Origin: Polynucleobacter sp. MG-5-Ahmo-C2
Lineage (GTDB): Bacteria > Pseudomonadota > Gammaproteobacteria > Burkholderiales > Burkholderiaceae
Length of the DNA: 64,000 bases
Reading direction: 5' to 3'
Assembly: GCF_018687735.1 (NCBI RefSeq)
Contig: NZ_CP061304.1
Span: forward strand, 310,001-374,000
Under the pieces are notes generated by a model. The model saw only the letters and a program-made list of their open reading frames with translations. It searched no databases and was not told the DNA's origin. Positions 1-8,926 of this stretch are shown here, piece by piece. The first letter of the stretch is position 1, and the number at the start of each line of letters is the position of its first letter. A program made the position numbers and the translations under genes.

Positions 1-1
1 G

Positions 2-436
2 CTAAATGCCTTGGCAAAGCGCAAGCCTGATTCTGAGAAATTCATCAGACCTCAAGTCGCTTTTGCGGACTTGATTTTTAGTCTTCGCCCAATTAACCCA
101 AGTGCTCTGAATAATGCCAATGAATCTAACCCACCACGTTTAAAACTGGTTGTCAAATCCCGTCATGGATTTAATGAGATTTCACTTAAAAGGGTGCTGA
201 TAGGCGTCTGTGGCCTGCATGTGGATATGAACACTAATGCCGATGTCTCTGAAGTGGAACTCAGTATTGAGGGCGAAACCTCTGCTCAGGACATTCAAAT
301 GGCTGCAAGGTTGATTTGCCCTCAAATCTTCGAGTTCTTGGATCTCCAGCCTCAATGGCAAAATGGGGTATTAGGTCTGATGCAGCTCATTACCATATCT
401 CATATCAACCAAGCGCTGACTAGAAGATTTATATGA
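2..436 (+). CDS. 3' part of an unrecognised protein (cut by window edge)
   Basis: The reading frame is open from the window's left edge to a TGA at 434-436. A TTG at 11 could be a start, but there is no ribosome binding site to support it and the frame continues upstream, so I treat the gene as 5'-truncated. The visible part, about 144 residues, is soluble and mixed alpha/beta in character, with no signal peptide, membrane segment or motif I recognise. Its stop overlaps the ATG of the next gene by 4 bp (ATGA), so the two are probably translationally coupled. No function is proposed. Confidence 0.6.
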   Translation, partial: LNALAKRKPDSEKFIRPQVAFADLIFSLRPINPSALNNANESNPPRLKLVVKSRHGFNEISLKRVLIGVCGLHVDMNTNADVSEVELSIEGETSAQDIQMAARLICPQIFEFLDLQPQWQNGVLGLMQLITISHINQALTRRFI

Positions 437-1200
437 TCCAAATTACCGACCAAAGTCGCTTTACGCGCTTACCTGATGCGGTGCTCTTTGATACCGATAA
501 CACCCTTTACCCCTATGATCCAGCACATGCTGCCGCTCAGCAGGCGGTTAAAGAAAAAGTGATGAGTACCTTCTCGATTAGCGCAAAGGATTTTGATGTC
601 GCCTTTAAAGAAGGGCGAAAACAAATTAAAACTCGCTTAGGTCATACCGCCTCATCGCATAGTCGTCTACTCTACTTACAGCGCATGTTAGAGATCATGG
701 GGCTGGGATCCCAAGTGCTGCTGGCCTTGGATTTTGAGCAAACCTACTGGCGCACCTTCTTGGCTAATGCCATCCTCTTTGATGATGTAAAGGAGGTGCT
801 AGACGACTTACGCCTACTTGGCATACCGACAGCAATCGTAACTGATCTGACAGCACAGATTCAGTTTCGTAAGGTGGTGTACTTTGGTCTAGATCATTAT
901 TTCAATTTCATTGTAACCAGTGAGGAGGCGGGCTTTGATAAGCCCCATGAGGCCCCCTTTCAAATCGCTTTAGAGAAAATGCAACCTAAGGGCGACTGTA
1001 TTTGGATGGTTGGTGATAATCCCATTAACGATATTCGGGGGGGCAAAGAAAAGATCAATGCCGTCACACTACAAAAGGTACATGAAGGGGTAGAAATAGG
1101 GGAAGGACCTAATACTCCTGATGCGAATTTTAAGGAATTTAAAGAATTGCGACAACTGCTTGCAAAGCTCGCTAGTAATAAATTAGCCTCATATGGATAA
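433..1200 (+). CDS. HAD-family pyrimidine 5'-nucleotidase-like phosphatase
   Basis: A 255-residue haloacid dehalogenase-superfamily phosphatase of the SDT1/pyrimidine 5'-nucleotidase type, expected to dephosphorylate pyrimidine nucleoside monophosphates in the cytoplasm. Visible motifs are motif I DTDNTLYPYD (nucleophile D20, acid D22), a motif II threonine in IVTDLTAQ, the motif III lysine in GFDKPHEAPF, and motif IV VGDNPINDIRGG. The length suits the family. It overlaps the gene before it by 4 bp and the aldolase after it by 8 bp, so the three look like one transcription unit. A run of seven G (1037-1043) encodes the RGG of motif IV. The substrate is inferred from the family. Confidence 0.85.
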   Translation: MIQITDQSRFTRLPDAVLFDTDNTLYPYDPAHAAAQQAVKEKVMSTFSISAKDFDVAFKEGRKQIKTRLGHTASSHSRLLYLQRMLEIMGLGSQVLLALDFEQTYWRTFLANAILFDDVKEVLDDLRLLGIPTAIVTDLTAQIQFRKVVYFGLDHYFNFIVTSEEAGFDKPHEAPFQIALEKMQPKGDCIWMVGDNPINDIRGGKEKINAVTLQKVHEGVEIGEGPNTPDANFKEFKELRQLLAKLASNKLASYG

Positions 1201-2227
1201 TAACCACAAAGCTATTAGTCAGTTTTGTGCCGATCTAGGTAAAGATCAATTACTAGTGCAAGGCGCCGGTGGAAATGTCTCCTGGAAAGAAAATGGAGTT
1301 CTTTGGGTAAAGGGGTCGGGCACATGGCTAGCTAATGCAGACAAGGAGAATATCTTTGTGCCGGTTGATTTATACCATCTGCAAAATGCCCTGTCTCAAG
1401 AAAACTTTGAAATTAAACCCCAAATATTAGGCGATCAGGAAAGGCAAAAACTCAGCCCTTCGATTGAAACTGTTTTGCATGCATTGATGCCGCAAAAAAT
1501 AGTAGTTCATCTACATGCCGTTGATGCACTCAGTTATTTAGTTGCGAAAGATTGTAAAAAATCACTGCAACAGCTCTTTATGTCCTCTGCCAATATGCAT
1601 CAAGTTATTAGCATCTTTGTTCCATATCGTAAGCCTGGCCCAGAATTAGCTCAAACTATTTATCAAACACTTCAAGCCAATACAGCTGCTAATGTTGTGC
1701 TTCTCAAAAATCATGGCATTGTGATTGGGGCAGAATCAATCGATGCAATTTATACGCTTCTTGAATCGATCAATACAATCTGTATCCCAAAACAGACACC
1801 ATCAAATACAAGTCACGCATTTCCCCACCATTTGAGCGTATCAGAGGAATATATCCCTTTTGCGGATGAGCAAGTGCAAGCACTAGCCCTTAATCCTGAT
1901 CTTTATAAGCGTTTGCACTCTGATTGGGTTTTATATCCGGACCATGCTGTATTTTTGGGTCCGAGAGCATTCACCTATGAATCTTGCCGGACTTTTGAGA
2001 GGCAGGAGAAAAATAATGCTAAAAAACCCGAACTAATCTTTATTCAAAATACAGGAGTTTTTATAAAACCAAGCTTTAATCAAGCTAAAACTGCGCAGTT
2101 ATTGTGTTATTACGATGTCATTAGCAGGATATTGCCATCAGCTCTATTAGATCCGCTTGATGAGAAATCCATCTACGCTCTACTCAATTGGGATGCTGAG
2201 AAACTGAGGCAAAAAATGGCTAAGTGA
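1193..2227 (+). CDS. class II aldolase/adducin-family protein
   Basis: A 344-residue protein whose N-terminal two-thirds is a class II (zinc-dependent) aldolase/adducin domain. The sequence shows the family glycine-rich start GAGGNVSWKE near residue 25, a metal-binding HLHAVD motif near residue 105, and a third histidine in LLKNHGIVIG near residue 173. These enzymes cleave or epimerise sugar phosphates such as fuculose- or ribulose-phosphate. The roughly 130 C-terminal residues after the domain are unassigned. The ATG at 1193 lies inside the end of the phosphatase gene. It stands just before the polysaccharide locus, so a role in sugar-phosphate supply is possible but unproven. Confidence 0.75.
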   Translation: MDNNHKAISQFCADLGKDQLLVQGAGGNVSWKENGVLWVKGSGTWLANADKENIFVPVDLYHLQNALSQENFEIKPQILGDQERQKLSPSIETVLHALMPQKIVVHLHAVDALSYLVAKDCKKSLQQLFMSSANMHQVISIFVPYRKPGPELAQTIYQTLQANTAANVVLLKNHGIVIGAESIDAIYTLLESINTICIPKQTPSNTSHAFPHHLSVSEEYIPFADEQVQALALNPDLYKRLHSDWVLYPDHAVFLGPRAFTYESCRTFERQEKNNAKKPELIFIQNTGVFIKPSFNQAKTAQLLCYYDVISRILPSALLDPLDEKSIYALLNWDAEKLRQKMAK

Positions 2228-2291
2228 CAAAAAAAGTTAACATTTCTCTTTTTTAATAAGAGTGTCTAATTGAAAAAATATCGTTGGGGCT

Positions 2292-4001
2292 ATGAAACAA
2301 ATTCAAGTTTCTAAAGAGCATAATTTAAATATTAAGTTAGTTTTGATGTCTGGATTTATTTCGGCAGGCTTAATTTTATTAAGCAATTTCCAAACTAGCG
2401 CAATAACTTGGCCATCAACGGATAATTTGCCGGCTGTATGCAGAATGCTCGATAGCGCGTGCCTCACTTCTGATTTCTTTACTAATGCTAGCTCAGTAAT
2501 AACCCCGCGTTTCCCATATACTTTTTTGCTATCTGGCGTTACGAGCTTGGTTCCGTTTGGCTTAGGAGGGGGGCTAGCAGTTATTAAGGGGGTTCTCCTC
2601 GCATTTTTGCCAGCACTGTGGTGCATGGTTTTAATTTATATCGCAATCTTTAGTCTACGGAATCCCAAATTTTATTGGCTAGATAATTATTTTAAGGTTC
2701 AACTAGGTGTTCTTGCCCTTATTATTCCGGCAATTATTTTTCTATTGCAAGGCTCATTAGGTTTAAAGCTAAGCGTTGCATGGTGGCCGCCCTTAAGTTT
2801 TGATGCAACACCGCAGAATTTTTCGTTGTTAATATGCTTATTTTCATCTTGGCTTTATAGCCTTAATAAAAGATTCTTATGCGGATTTTTGTTTTTTTGG
2901 GGGGGGATTATTCACCCTGCAGCCACAATTTTCTTCGCAATCTATTTTGGATTATTAATTTTTGATTGGATTAAATTAAGTCATAATATTGACTTATTGA
3001 CAAAAATCTTTATGCCTACATTGGTAGCCTCGTTATGTGCTACTTATTTCTTTGGTGGGGGTAATGTAAATATCGGCGCCTCTGACTTTGCTAAAATTTA
3101 CGCACTCGAAGCCCATTCTGGCCACTACATACCATCAAAATTTGGCTCCTTAAGCCCATATCCCTGGCAAAAATCATTTTCAATTATTTGCATCGGGTTG
3201 TTTATTTTGTCATGTGTACTATATAAGTTGAAGTCACATGCATGGAAAAATGCAATTACGGCTCTACTGGTCTATTCCGGCGCAATTTTTTGTCAGTACG
3301 CGTTTGTAGAAATCTATCCAATTAAAATAATTGCACAAATAGGGCCTTCAAGATTTTCAATGTTTGGCCCATGGCTTTTAGTATCCTTTCTATTGACAAC
3401 AATAGCCCTTCTTTACAGTCGTCTACCCAAAGCGACCGAGAGATATTTAGATTTACTTTCACAAAAAATAATAGCTATCCCTACATATATTTTTGGCGTT
3501 ATTTTAATTGGAATTATAATTTCAATTCTGCTGTATTCCACCTCAAAAAATTCCTATCAAATAATTTTTCCAGATAAAAGTGGGGTGGATTTAGGGAATT
3601 TCGCAGAAAATTACTCCAAGATGGATGATGTTTTTGCTTTACCATTTTTTGCTCCTCGGGTAGAGTTCCCTCTAATTACTAAACGAGCTATTTTTTTTGG
3701 AAATGGATTTCCTTTCTCTGAAAAATATTTTTCAGAATGGGATTATCGCAATGCAAATATTAATGGGCGCATTAAGGATATAGAAAATCTCCCCGGAGGT
3801 TGGATCGGAGATAAGTACTCTTTTTTTTATAATGGTTTAACGCCTAACGATTTTGTAAAAATGTCAAAAGTCCACAGATTAGATTGGGTTGTGTTGTACC
3901 CGGAGAACGTTAGCGGATTTCAAAATTGCAAGAAATCTTATGACAACTCAGGCTATCAGATTTATTCAATCGTTGATTTAGAAAAATGTATCAGCAATTA
4001 A
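2292..4001 (+). CDS. large polytopic membrane protein of the glycan locus
   Basis: A 569-residue integral membrane protein: roughly ten hydrophobic segments fill residues 15 to 420, and the last 150 residues are soluble and probably extracytoplasmic. The architecture resembles GT-C glycosyltransferases or O-antigen-ligase/polymerase-like proteins, but I see no diagnostic motif, so the function is open. The gene is strikingly AT-rich beside its upstream neighbour, which suggests lateral acquisition. It contains a T7G8 homopolymer run (2892-2906) at about residue 203. Its 3' end overlaps the following glycosyltransferase by 16 bp, which places both in one operon. Confidence 0.6.
   Translation: MKQIQVSKEHNLNIKLVLMSGFISAGLILLSNFQTSAITWPSTDNLPAVCRMLDSACLTSDFFTNASSVITPRFPYTFLLSGVTSLVPFGLGGGLAVIKGVLLAFLPALWCMVLIYIAIFSLRNPKFYWLDNYFKVQLGVLALIIPAIIFLLQGSLGLKLSVAWWPPLSFDATPQNFSLLICLFSSWLYSLNKRFLCGFLFFWGGIIHPAATIFFAIYFGLLIFDWIKLSHNIDLLTKIFMPTLVASLCATYFFGGGNVNIGASDFAKIYALEAHSGHYIPSKFGSLSPYPWQKSFSIICIGLFILSCVLYKLKSHAWKNAITALLVYSGAIFCQYAFVEIYPIKIIAQIGPSRFSMFGPWLLVSFLLTTIALLYSRLPKATERYLDLLSQKIIAIPTYIFGVILIGIIISILLYSTSKNSYQIIFPDKSGVDLGNFAENYSKMDDVFALPFFAPRVEFPLITKRAIFFGNGFPFSEKYFSEWDYRNANINGRIKDIENLPGGWIGDKYSFFYNGLTPNDFVKMSKVHRLDWVVLYPENVSGFQNCKKSYDNSGYQIYSIVDLEKCISN
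2892..2906. repeat. T7G8 homopolymer run inside a membrane-protein gene
   Basis: Seven T followed by eight G lie inside the coding sequence at 2292-4001. Slippage by one base would truncate the protein at about residue 203. At this base composition about one G/C run of eight is expected by chance in 64 kb, so the run alone is weak evidence for phase variation. Confidence 0.8.
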
Positions 4002-4756
4002 CTGACCCCACCCTTTCTATAGTTACTATTAACTATAATTCGGGCGGTGGCCTTGTAAAAACAGTCGATTCAATTTTAGAGTTTTTAGGTCAATTAAATA
4101 TTGAATTAATCCTAGTTGATGGATTATCTTCTGATGATAGTTTATCGAGATTGGGAAGCAAAAGAGATTTATTTTCCTTGGTTATATCGGAAAAAGATCT
4201 TGGTATTTATGATGCCATGAATAAGGGTATTAAATATGCTAAAGGAGATTGGATTTGGTTCTTAAATAGCGGCGATGTTGCGCTTGAATCATCAAAGGAA
4301 ATTTTACAATACCTAGTATCTGAAAAAGAAAAATATAATTTTTTGTATTGCAACTTTTCGACGGATTTAGGAAGGGTGGTGGATCAGAATTTAACTCTTA
4401 AACAGCTATTTAGAGGAATGATTAATCATCAAACAATTTTTTATAGAAGAGATTTGATCGATAGCTTTGATTTAAGTTTTGGCTTAGGTGCAGATTTTGC
4501 CCATTTATTGAGACTTTATTCAGAAATAAAGCATCAAAAAATCGATATTTCTGTTGTTAGGTATGATTTAAATGGAAAATCATCAGCATTTGATAGGTTT
4601 ACCAGAGTAAAAACTTGGTATCAGAGGTTTCGCGCCTTTAGAGATTCTAGTTTGCGCTTTGATTACAGAATATATGGGATGGTTTTTAGTCTTACTGTTT
4701 GCTTGGCGAAGGCTTTTTTTCCAAAATTTGGATCTAAAACAATTAAACTCAAATAA
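3986..4756 (+). CDS. family 2 glycosyltransferase
   Basis: A 256-residue GT-A glycosyltransferase of family 2. The N-terminus has the nucleotide-sugar binding strand LSIVTINYNSGGG, followed by ILVDGLSSDDS and the NKGIKYAKGDWIWFLNSGD block that occupies the DXD-like metal site (here NSGD). The C-terminus carries one hydrophobic stretch that may anchor it to the membrane. It probably transfers a sugar to a lipid-linked intermediate on the cytoplasmic face. Donor and acceptor cannot be read from the sequence. Low GC and a 16-bp overlap tie it to the preceding membrane protein. Confidence 0.85.
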   Translation: MYQQLTDPTLSIVTINYNSGGGLVKTVDSILEFLGQLNIELILVDGLSSDDSLSRLGSKRDLFSLVISEKDLGIYDAMNKGIKYAKGDWIWFLNSGDVALESSKEILQYLVSEKEKYNFLYCNFSTDLGRVVDQNLTLKQLFRGMINHQTIFYRRDLIDSFDLSFGLGADFAHLLRLYSEIKHQKIDISVVRYDLNGKSSAFDRFTRVKTWYQRFRAFRDSSLRFDYRIYGMVFSLTVCLAKAFFPKFGSKTIKLK

Positions 4757-4776
4757 ATAATTTTAAAGGTTATTGA

Positions 4777-5742
4777 ATGACTATATTCGCAGTTACTGGA
4801 TGCGCTGGGTTTATCGGTAGTAATCTGATTGATAGGTTATTAAAAAATGGCCATGATGTTATTGGCATAGATAATTTTTCCACTGGTCAAAACCGCTTTC
4901 TTGAGGAAGCTTCGTTGCGGTGTAACTTTAGATTAGTGAATTTAGATCTCTTGGATTTAGATGGTCTAAAACTTTCAATTAAGGGTTGTGAGTTTGTATT
5001 TCATCTTTCCGCTAATGCTGATGTTCGCTTTGGTACAGATCACCCGCGCAAGGACTTGGAGCAAAATACCATCGCCACTTATAATGTTCTTGAGGCTATG
5101 CGTTCAAATGGAATTAAGAAAATTGCTTTTTCTTCAACTGGTTCTGTATATGGTGAATCACCCGTAATACCTACGCCTGAAGATGGCCCATTTCCAATTC
5201 AAACATCTTTGTATGGCGCGTCCAAAGCTGCATGCGAGGGTTTAATCTCGGCATATTGCGAAGGGTTTGGATTCCAATCATGGATTTTTAGATTTGTATC
5301 TATTCTGGGTGAGCGTTACACTCACGGACATATTTTCGATTTTTATCAAAAACTAAAAAAAGACCCATCTTGTTTGGCGGTTTTGGGTAATGGGAAACAA
5401 CGAAAGTCATATCTTTATGTTCAGGACTGTATTGATGCCATTATGCTAGCCGTTGAAAAAGCTGATGAAAAGGTTAATATCTTTAATTTAGGTGTAGACG
5501 GCTATGTTGAGGTTAATGATTCCATTGGCTGGATTTGCCAAGAATTAGGCGTTAGCCCACGGCTTGATTATTCTGGCGGTGATCGTGGTTGGATAGGAGA
5601 TAACCCATTTATTTTCTTAGATACAAAAAAAATTCAAGCGCTAGGTTGGAGGCCAAAGTTCGATATTGAGCAGGGTGTAATACGGACTGTTCAATACCTA
5701 AAAAATAATGAATGGGTATTCGATACTAGGGGTGGGCAATGA
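4777..5742 (+). CDS. NAD-dependent nucleotide-sugar epimerase/dehydratase (extended SDR)
   Basis: A 321-residue extended SDR. It shows the Rossmann motif TGCAGFIGSN at residues 7-16, the acidic NAD-binding residue in GIDNFSTG, the SSTGSVYGE segment, and the catalytic YGASK tyrosine and lysine near residues 146-150. The family includes UDP-glucose 4-epimerase and UDP-hexose dehydratases, acting on nucleotide sugars in the cytoplasm. The length and C-terminal substrate domain fit a GalE/WbpP-like epimerase, but specificity cannot be fixed. It overlaps the following nucleotide-sugar dehydrogenase gene by 4 bp, so epimerase and dehydrogenase may act in sequence. Confidence 0.85.
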   Translation: MTIFAVTGCAGFIGSNLIDRLLKNGHDVIGIDNFSTGQNRFLEEASLRCNFRLVNLDLLDLDGLKLSIKGCEFVFHLSANADVRFGTDHPRKDLEQNTIATYNVLEAMRSNGIKKIAFSSTGSVYGESPVIPTPEDGPFPIQTSLYGASKAACEGLISAYCEGFGFQSWIFRFVSILGERYTHGHIFDFYQKLKKDPSCLAVLGNGKQRKSYLYVQDCIDAIMLAVEKADEKVNIFNLGVDGYVEVNDSIGWICQELGVSPRLDYSGGDRGWIGDNPFIFLDTKKIQALGWRPKFDIEQGVIRTVQYLKNNEWVFDTRGGQ

Positions 5743-7037
5743 GGGTATGCGTTCAGGGCCTTTGGCACTTAGGCTCAGTGACAGCAGCATGCCTGGCATC
5801 TCTTGGGCATGAGGTAGTAGGGCTTGATTCTGACCAAACAGTGATTTCTTCTTTAAATGAAGGCGAGGCTCCACTTTTTGAGCCTGATCTAAATCCCCTC
5901 CTCGCTGAAGGCATTCAGAGAGGTAGACTGCGATTTACGAGCGATATGGCAAACGCATGCAAGGACGCAGAGCTTCTGTGGGTGACGTTTGATACTCCAG
6001 TAGATGACGATGATGTAGCGGATATTAATTTTGTGTTAAATGAAGTTAAATCTGCAGTGATGCTTCTTTCGGACGGCGCCTTGGTATTGGTGTCTTCCCA
6101 GTTGCCAGTAGGTTCAATAGCTACCTTAGAAAACTTTTCCAAGGAGATCGTTCCTAATAAACGCATCTCATTTGCAAGTTGCCCCGAGAATCTAAGGCTT
6201 GGAAAGGCTCTAAATGTTTTTCTACATCCAGATAGAATTATCGTTGGCACTCGCACTACTGATGATCGAGTGGCCTTAGAGAAATTGTTATCACCAATTA
6301 CTGAAAAAATCGAGTGGATGTCCATTGAGTCTGCCGAAATGACTAAGCATGCGATTAATGCCTTCCTCGCTACATCAGTAACTTTTGCTAATGAAATTGC
6401 GGCTATTTGTGAGCTAGTTGGTGCAGATGCTAAGGAGGTTGAGCGAGGACTTAAATCAGAAAGTCGTATTGGACCTAAGGCCTATTTGTCACCTGGAGGA
6501 CCTTTTGCAGGAGGTACCTTAGCGCGAGATATTGAATTTCTGGGGAAAATCAGCCAAGAACGACAACTCTCAACACCTTTGCTATCTTCTGTTCGCCCGA
6601 GTAATGATGCTCATAAAAAATGGGTACAGCGCAAGTTGCTTGAATGTTTCCGAGATCTTAGCGATATTCGGGTCGCAATATGGGGGCTCACATACAAAGC
6701 TGGCACTGATACTTTGCGAAGATCTCTTAGTGTAGAGCTAGTGGATTGGTTGCTTGAGCATGGTGCTCAGATACAAGTTTATGACCCTGCTGTTAAAGAG
6801 TTGCCAATCAACTGGGCTAATCGAGTCATGAAATGCATGAGCGCCAACGAGAATCTAGATGACATCCAGGTCTTGGTAGTGGGAACGGAGTGGCCTGAAT
6901 TTAAAGATGAGGCACGCCGATTGACCAAGTTCGCAAAATCTAATTTATTGATAATTGATGCTAATCGCCATTTATTAGAAAGCCTTAGAGGGACGACTAT
7001 GTCATATTTATCTGTCGGCTCAAGACAAGCAAACTAA
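5739..7037 (+). CDS. UDP-glucose/GDP-mannose dehydrogenase-family protein
   Basis: A 432-residue nucleotide-sugar 6-dehydrogenase, which oxidises a sugar nucleotide such as UDP-glucose to the uronic acid with two NAD+. The N-terminal Rossmann fold has GLWHLG in place of the usual GxGYVG. The catalytic cysteine is C148 in FASCPENLRLGKAL, and the K-to-N helix motif EMTKHAINAFLA follows. The C-terminal UDP-binding domain contains WGLTYKAGTDTLRRS. The ATG overlaps the epimerase stop by 4 bp. The altered dinucleotide motif puts it in a less common subgroup, so the substrate could differ from UDP-glucose. Confidence 0.85.
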   Translation: MRVCVQGLWHLGSVTAACLASLGHEVVGLDSDQTVISSLNEGEAPLFEPDLNPLLAEGIQRGRLRFTSDMANACKDAELLWVTFDTPVDDDDVADINFVLNEVKSAVMLLSDGALVLVSSQLPVGSIATLENFSKEIVPNKRISFASCPENLRLGKALNVFLHPDRIIVGTRTTDDRVALEKLLSPITEKIEWMSIESAEMTKHAINAFLATSVTFANEIAAICELVGADAKEVERGLKSESRIGPKAYLSPGGPFAGGTLARDIEFLGKISQERQLSTPLLSSVRPSNDAHKKWVQRKLLECFRDLSDIRVAIWGLTYKAGTDTLRRSLSVELVDWLLEHGAQIQVYDPAVKELPINWANRVMKCMSANENLDDIQVLVVGTEWPEFKDEARRLTKFAKSNLLIIDANRHLLESLRGTTMSYLSVGSRQAN

Positions 7038-7052
7038 GAGTGGAATAAAAAA

Positions 7053-7919
7053 ATGTTAACGAATAAGGTAGCCGTTATTACTGGCGCTAATCAAGGTCTT
7101 GGTTTGGAAATTGCCAAGAAATATGCCGCTGCTGGAGCAAATTTAATGCTGTGCGCCCGCAATGGGGTTTTATTGGATAGCGCTCTAAAAGAAATAAAAC
7201 AACATATTGCTGATGGTCAAATTATTCTTGCACAGCAGGTAGATATTTCAAAAGAAAAAGAAGTAAGTGATGTAGTTGAGTCAACACTCAGGCAATTAGG
7301 AGCATGTCATATCCTGGTAAATAACGCAGGAATATATGGACCCAAGGGTAATGTTGAGGACGTAGATTGGGCTGAATGGATTAAAGCTATTGAGATCAAT
7401 GTGTGCGGATCTGTATTGATGTGCCGGGAATTAATGCCTCATTTTAAGAAACAGCGTTATGGGAAAGTTATTCAATTATCTGGTGGTGGCGCAACCAACC
7501 CTTTGCCAAAAATTAGTGCTTATGCAGTATCAAAAGCTGCGATAGTGCGATTTGCGGAAACCCTTGCTGAGGAGGTTAGGGGATTTGGCATTGATGTAAA
7601 TGCACTCGCTCCTGGTGCACTAAATACCCGCATGCTCGAGGAAGTTTTAAGGGCTGGCCCAGAAGCAGTCGGTAAAGACTTTTATGAGAGGTCCCTTAAG
7701 CAAAAAGAGTCGGGTGGTGCTTCAATAGACCGTGCGGCAGAGTTGGCGCTATTTTTAGCTTCTTCGCACAGTGATGGTATTACGGGAAAATTAATTAGCG
7801 CAGCTTGGGATAATTGGGAAGAGTGGCCAAACCATATATCTGAACTTAACAAGACTGATGCGTTCACTCTACGAAGAATTGTTGGCCGTGATCGCAAGAT
7901 TGATTGGGGCGACAAGTGA
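7053..7919 (+). CDS. classical short-chain dehydrogenase/reductase
   Basis: A 288-residue classical SDR with the cofactor motif TGANQGLG (residues 10-17), the NNAGIYG strand, the catalytic serine in QLSGGGA, and the SAYAVSKAA tyrosine-lysine pair. It is longer than the usual 250 residues, with about 35 extra C-terminal residues (ending DRKIDWGDK). Its stop overlaps the GTG of the Gfo/Idh/MocA gene by 4 bp. Position just before the heptose genes suggests it oxidises or reduces a sugar or nucleotide sugar of the same pathway, which is inference. An AGTGGA stretch before the ATG could serve as ribosome binding site. Confidence 0.85.
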   Translation: MLTNKVAVITGANQGLGLEIAKKYAAAGANLMLCARNGVLLDSALKEIKQHIADGQIILAQQVDISKEKEVSDVVESTLRQLGACHILVNNAGIYGPKGNVEDVDWAEWIKAIEINVCGSVLMCRELMPHFKKQRYGKVIQLSGGGATNPLPKISAYAVSKAAIVRFAETLAEEVRGFGIDVNALAPGALNTRMLEEVLRAGPEAVGKDFYERSLKQKESGGASIDRAAELALFLASSHSDGITGKLISAAWDNWEEWPNHISELNKTDAFTLRRIVGRDRKIDWGDK

Positions 7920-8926
7920 CTGAAAAAAATCGTGTATTTGGGGTGGGCATTATTGGGTGCGGGCTAATAGGTCAAAAAAGAGCTAATGCATTAGGATCTG
8001 GTGGCAAGTTAATTGCATGTGCTGATATTGCTATTGATAGGGCTACAGCTCTGGCCAATCGCTTTAACGCTAAATCATTTAACGATTGGCAAGATTTAAT
8101 TGCTATGAATGAGGTTGATATCGTGATCATCTCTACATTGCACGACTCTTTAGCAGAAATTACTTTGGCAGCAGTCAATTCTGGCAAAAACGTATTAGTG
8201 GAAAAGCCAGCCGCACGAACCAGTGCTGAGCTGGAACCGATTTTATGGGCATTGCAGGAAAGCAGTGTCAAGGTTCATGTAGGCTTTAATCACCGCTACC
8301 ATCGGGCAATAAGAAAATCCAAAGAGCTTGTTATTTCTGGTGTTTTAGGTGAGTTAATGTTTATACGTGCACGCTATGGACATGGCGCTCGTTTGGGCTA
8401 TGACAAAGAATGGCGTGCCGATCCTAAATTGTCGGGTGGAGGAGAGCTAATTGACCAAGGCCCGCATTTAATAGATCTCTCGCGTTGGTTTTTAGGTGAC
8501 TTTTCTGAAATTGATGGTTTTGCCCACACCTACTATTGGAATATGCCAGTTGATGACAATGGATTTGTATTGTTAAAGACGCCCAAAAAGCAAGTAGCTT
8601 TTTTACATGCTTCATGTACAGAATGGAAAAATCTTTTTTCCATGGAGATTTATGGCAAGGATGGAAAATTAGATATATCTGGATTGGGTGGTAGCTATGG
8701 GTTAGAGAAATTGACCTATTACAAAATGCTTCCCCAAATGGGCCCACCTGAGACCGTGTCGTGGGAGTACCCCATGGGTGATGATTCGTGGGCGGTTGAA
8801 ATGGCTGAATTTTATGAAGATATTCAGTTGGATCGCGCCCCTGCAGCTGGGCTAAATGATGCCTATCAAGCCCTAAAAATAATTGAAAAAATTTACAAGG
8901 ATTCTGGATATGATCATTGCGCGTAG
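7916..8926 (+). CDS. Gfo/Idh/MocA-family sugar oxidoreductase
   Basis: A two-domain NAD(P)-dependent oxidoreductase of about 336 residues. The N-terminal Rossmann motif is GIIGCGLIGQKRA, followed by the family signature VEKPAA and the GFNHRYHRA segment that starts the substrate domain. I prefer the GTG at 7916, which overlaps the preceding stop as GTGA, over the in-frame TTG at 7904. Members act on free or nucleotide-linked sugars, for example 3-oxidation or keto reduction. Its 3' end overlaps the heptose kinase start. The pairing with an SDR and heptose genes suggests a modified heptose or a second sugar, but the substrate is unknown. Confidence 0.85.
   Translation: MTEKNRVFGVGIIGCGLIGQKRANALGSGGKLIACADIAIDRATALANRFNAKSFNDWQDLIAMNEVDIVIISTLHDSLAEITLAAVNSGKNVLVEKPAARTSAELEPILWALQESSVKVHVGFNHRYHRAIRKSKELVISGVLGELMFIRARYGHGARLGYDKEWRADPKLSGGGELIDQGPHLIDLSRWFLGDFSEIDGFAHTYYWNMPVDDNGFVLLKTPKKQVAFLHASCTEWKNLFSMEIYGKDGKLDISGLGGSYGLEKLTYYKMLPQMGPPETVSWEYPMGDDSWAVEMAEFYEDIQLDRAPAAGLNDAYQALKIIEKIYKDSGYDHCA

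Noticed and set aside
1037..1043. G7 run in the nucleotidase gene as a phase-variation site
   Set aside because: Encodes the conserved RGG of the HAD motif IV, and such length is expected by chance.
4036..4050. Sequence resembling the ops/JUMPstart element (GGGCGGTGGC) in the glycan locus
   Set aside because: It is inside a glycosyltransferase coding sequence, differs from GGCGGTAGC, and is not in a leader.
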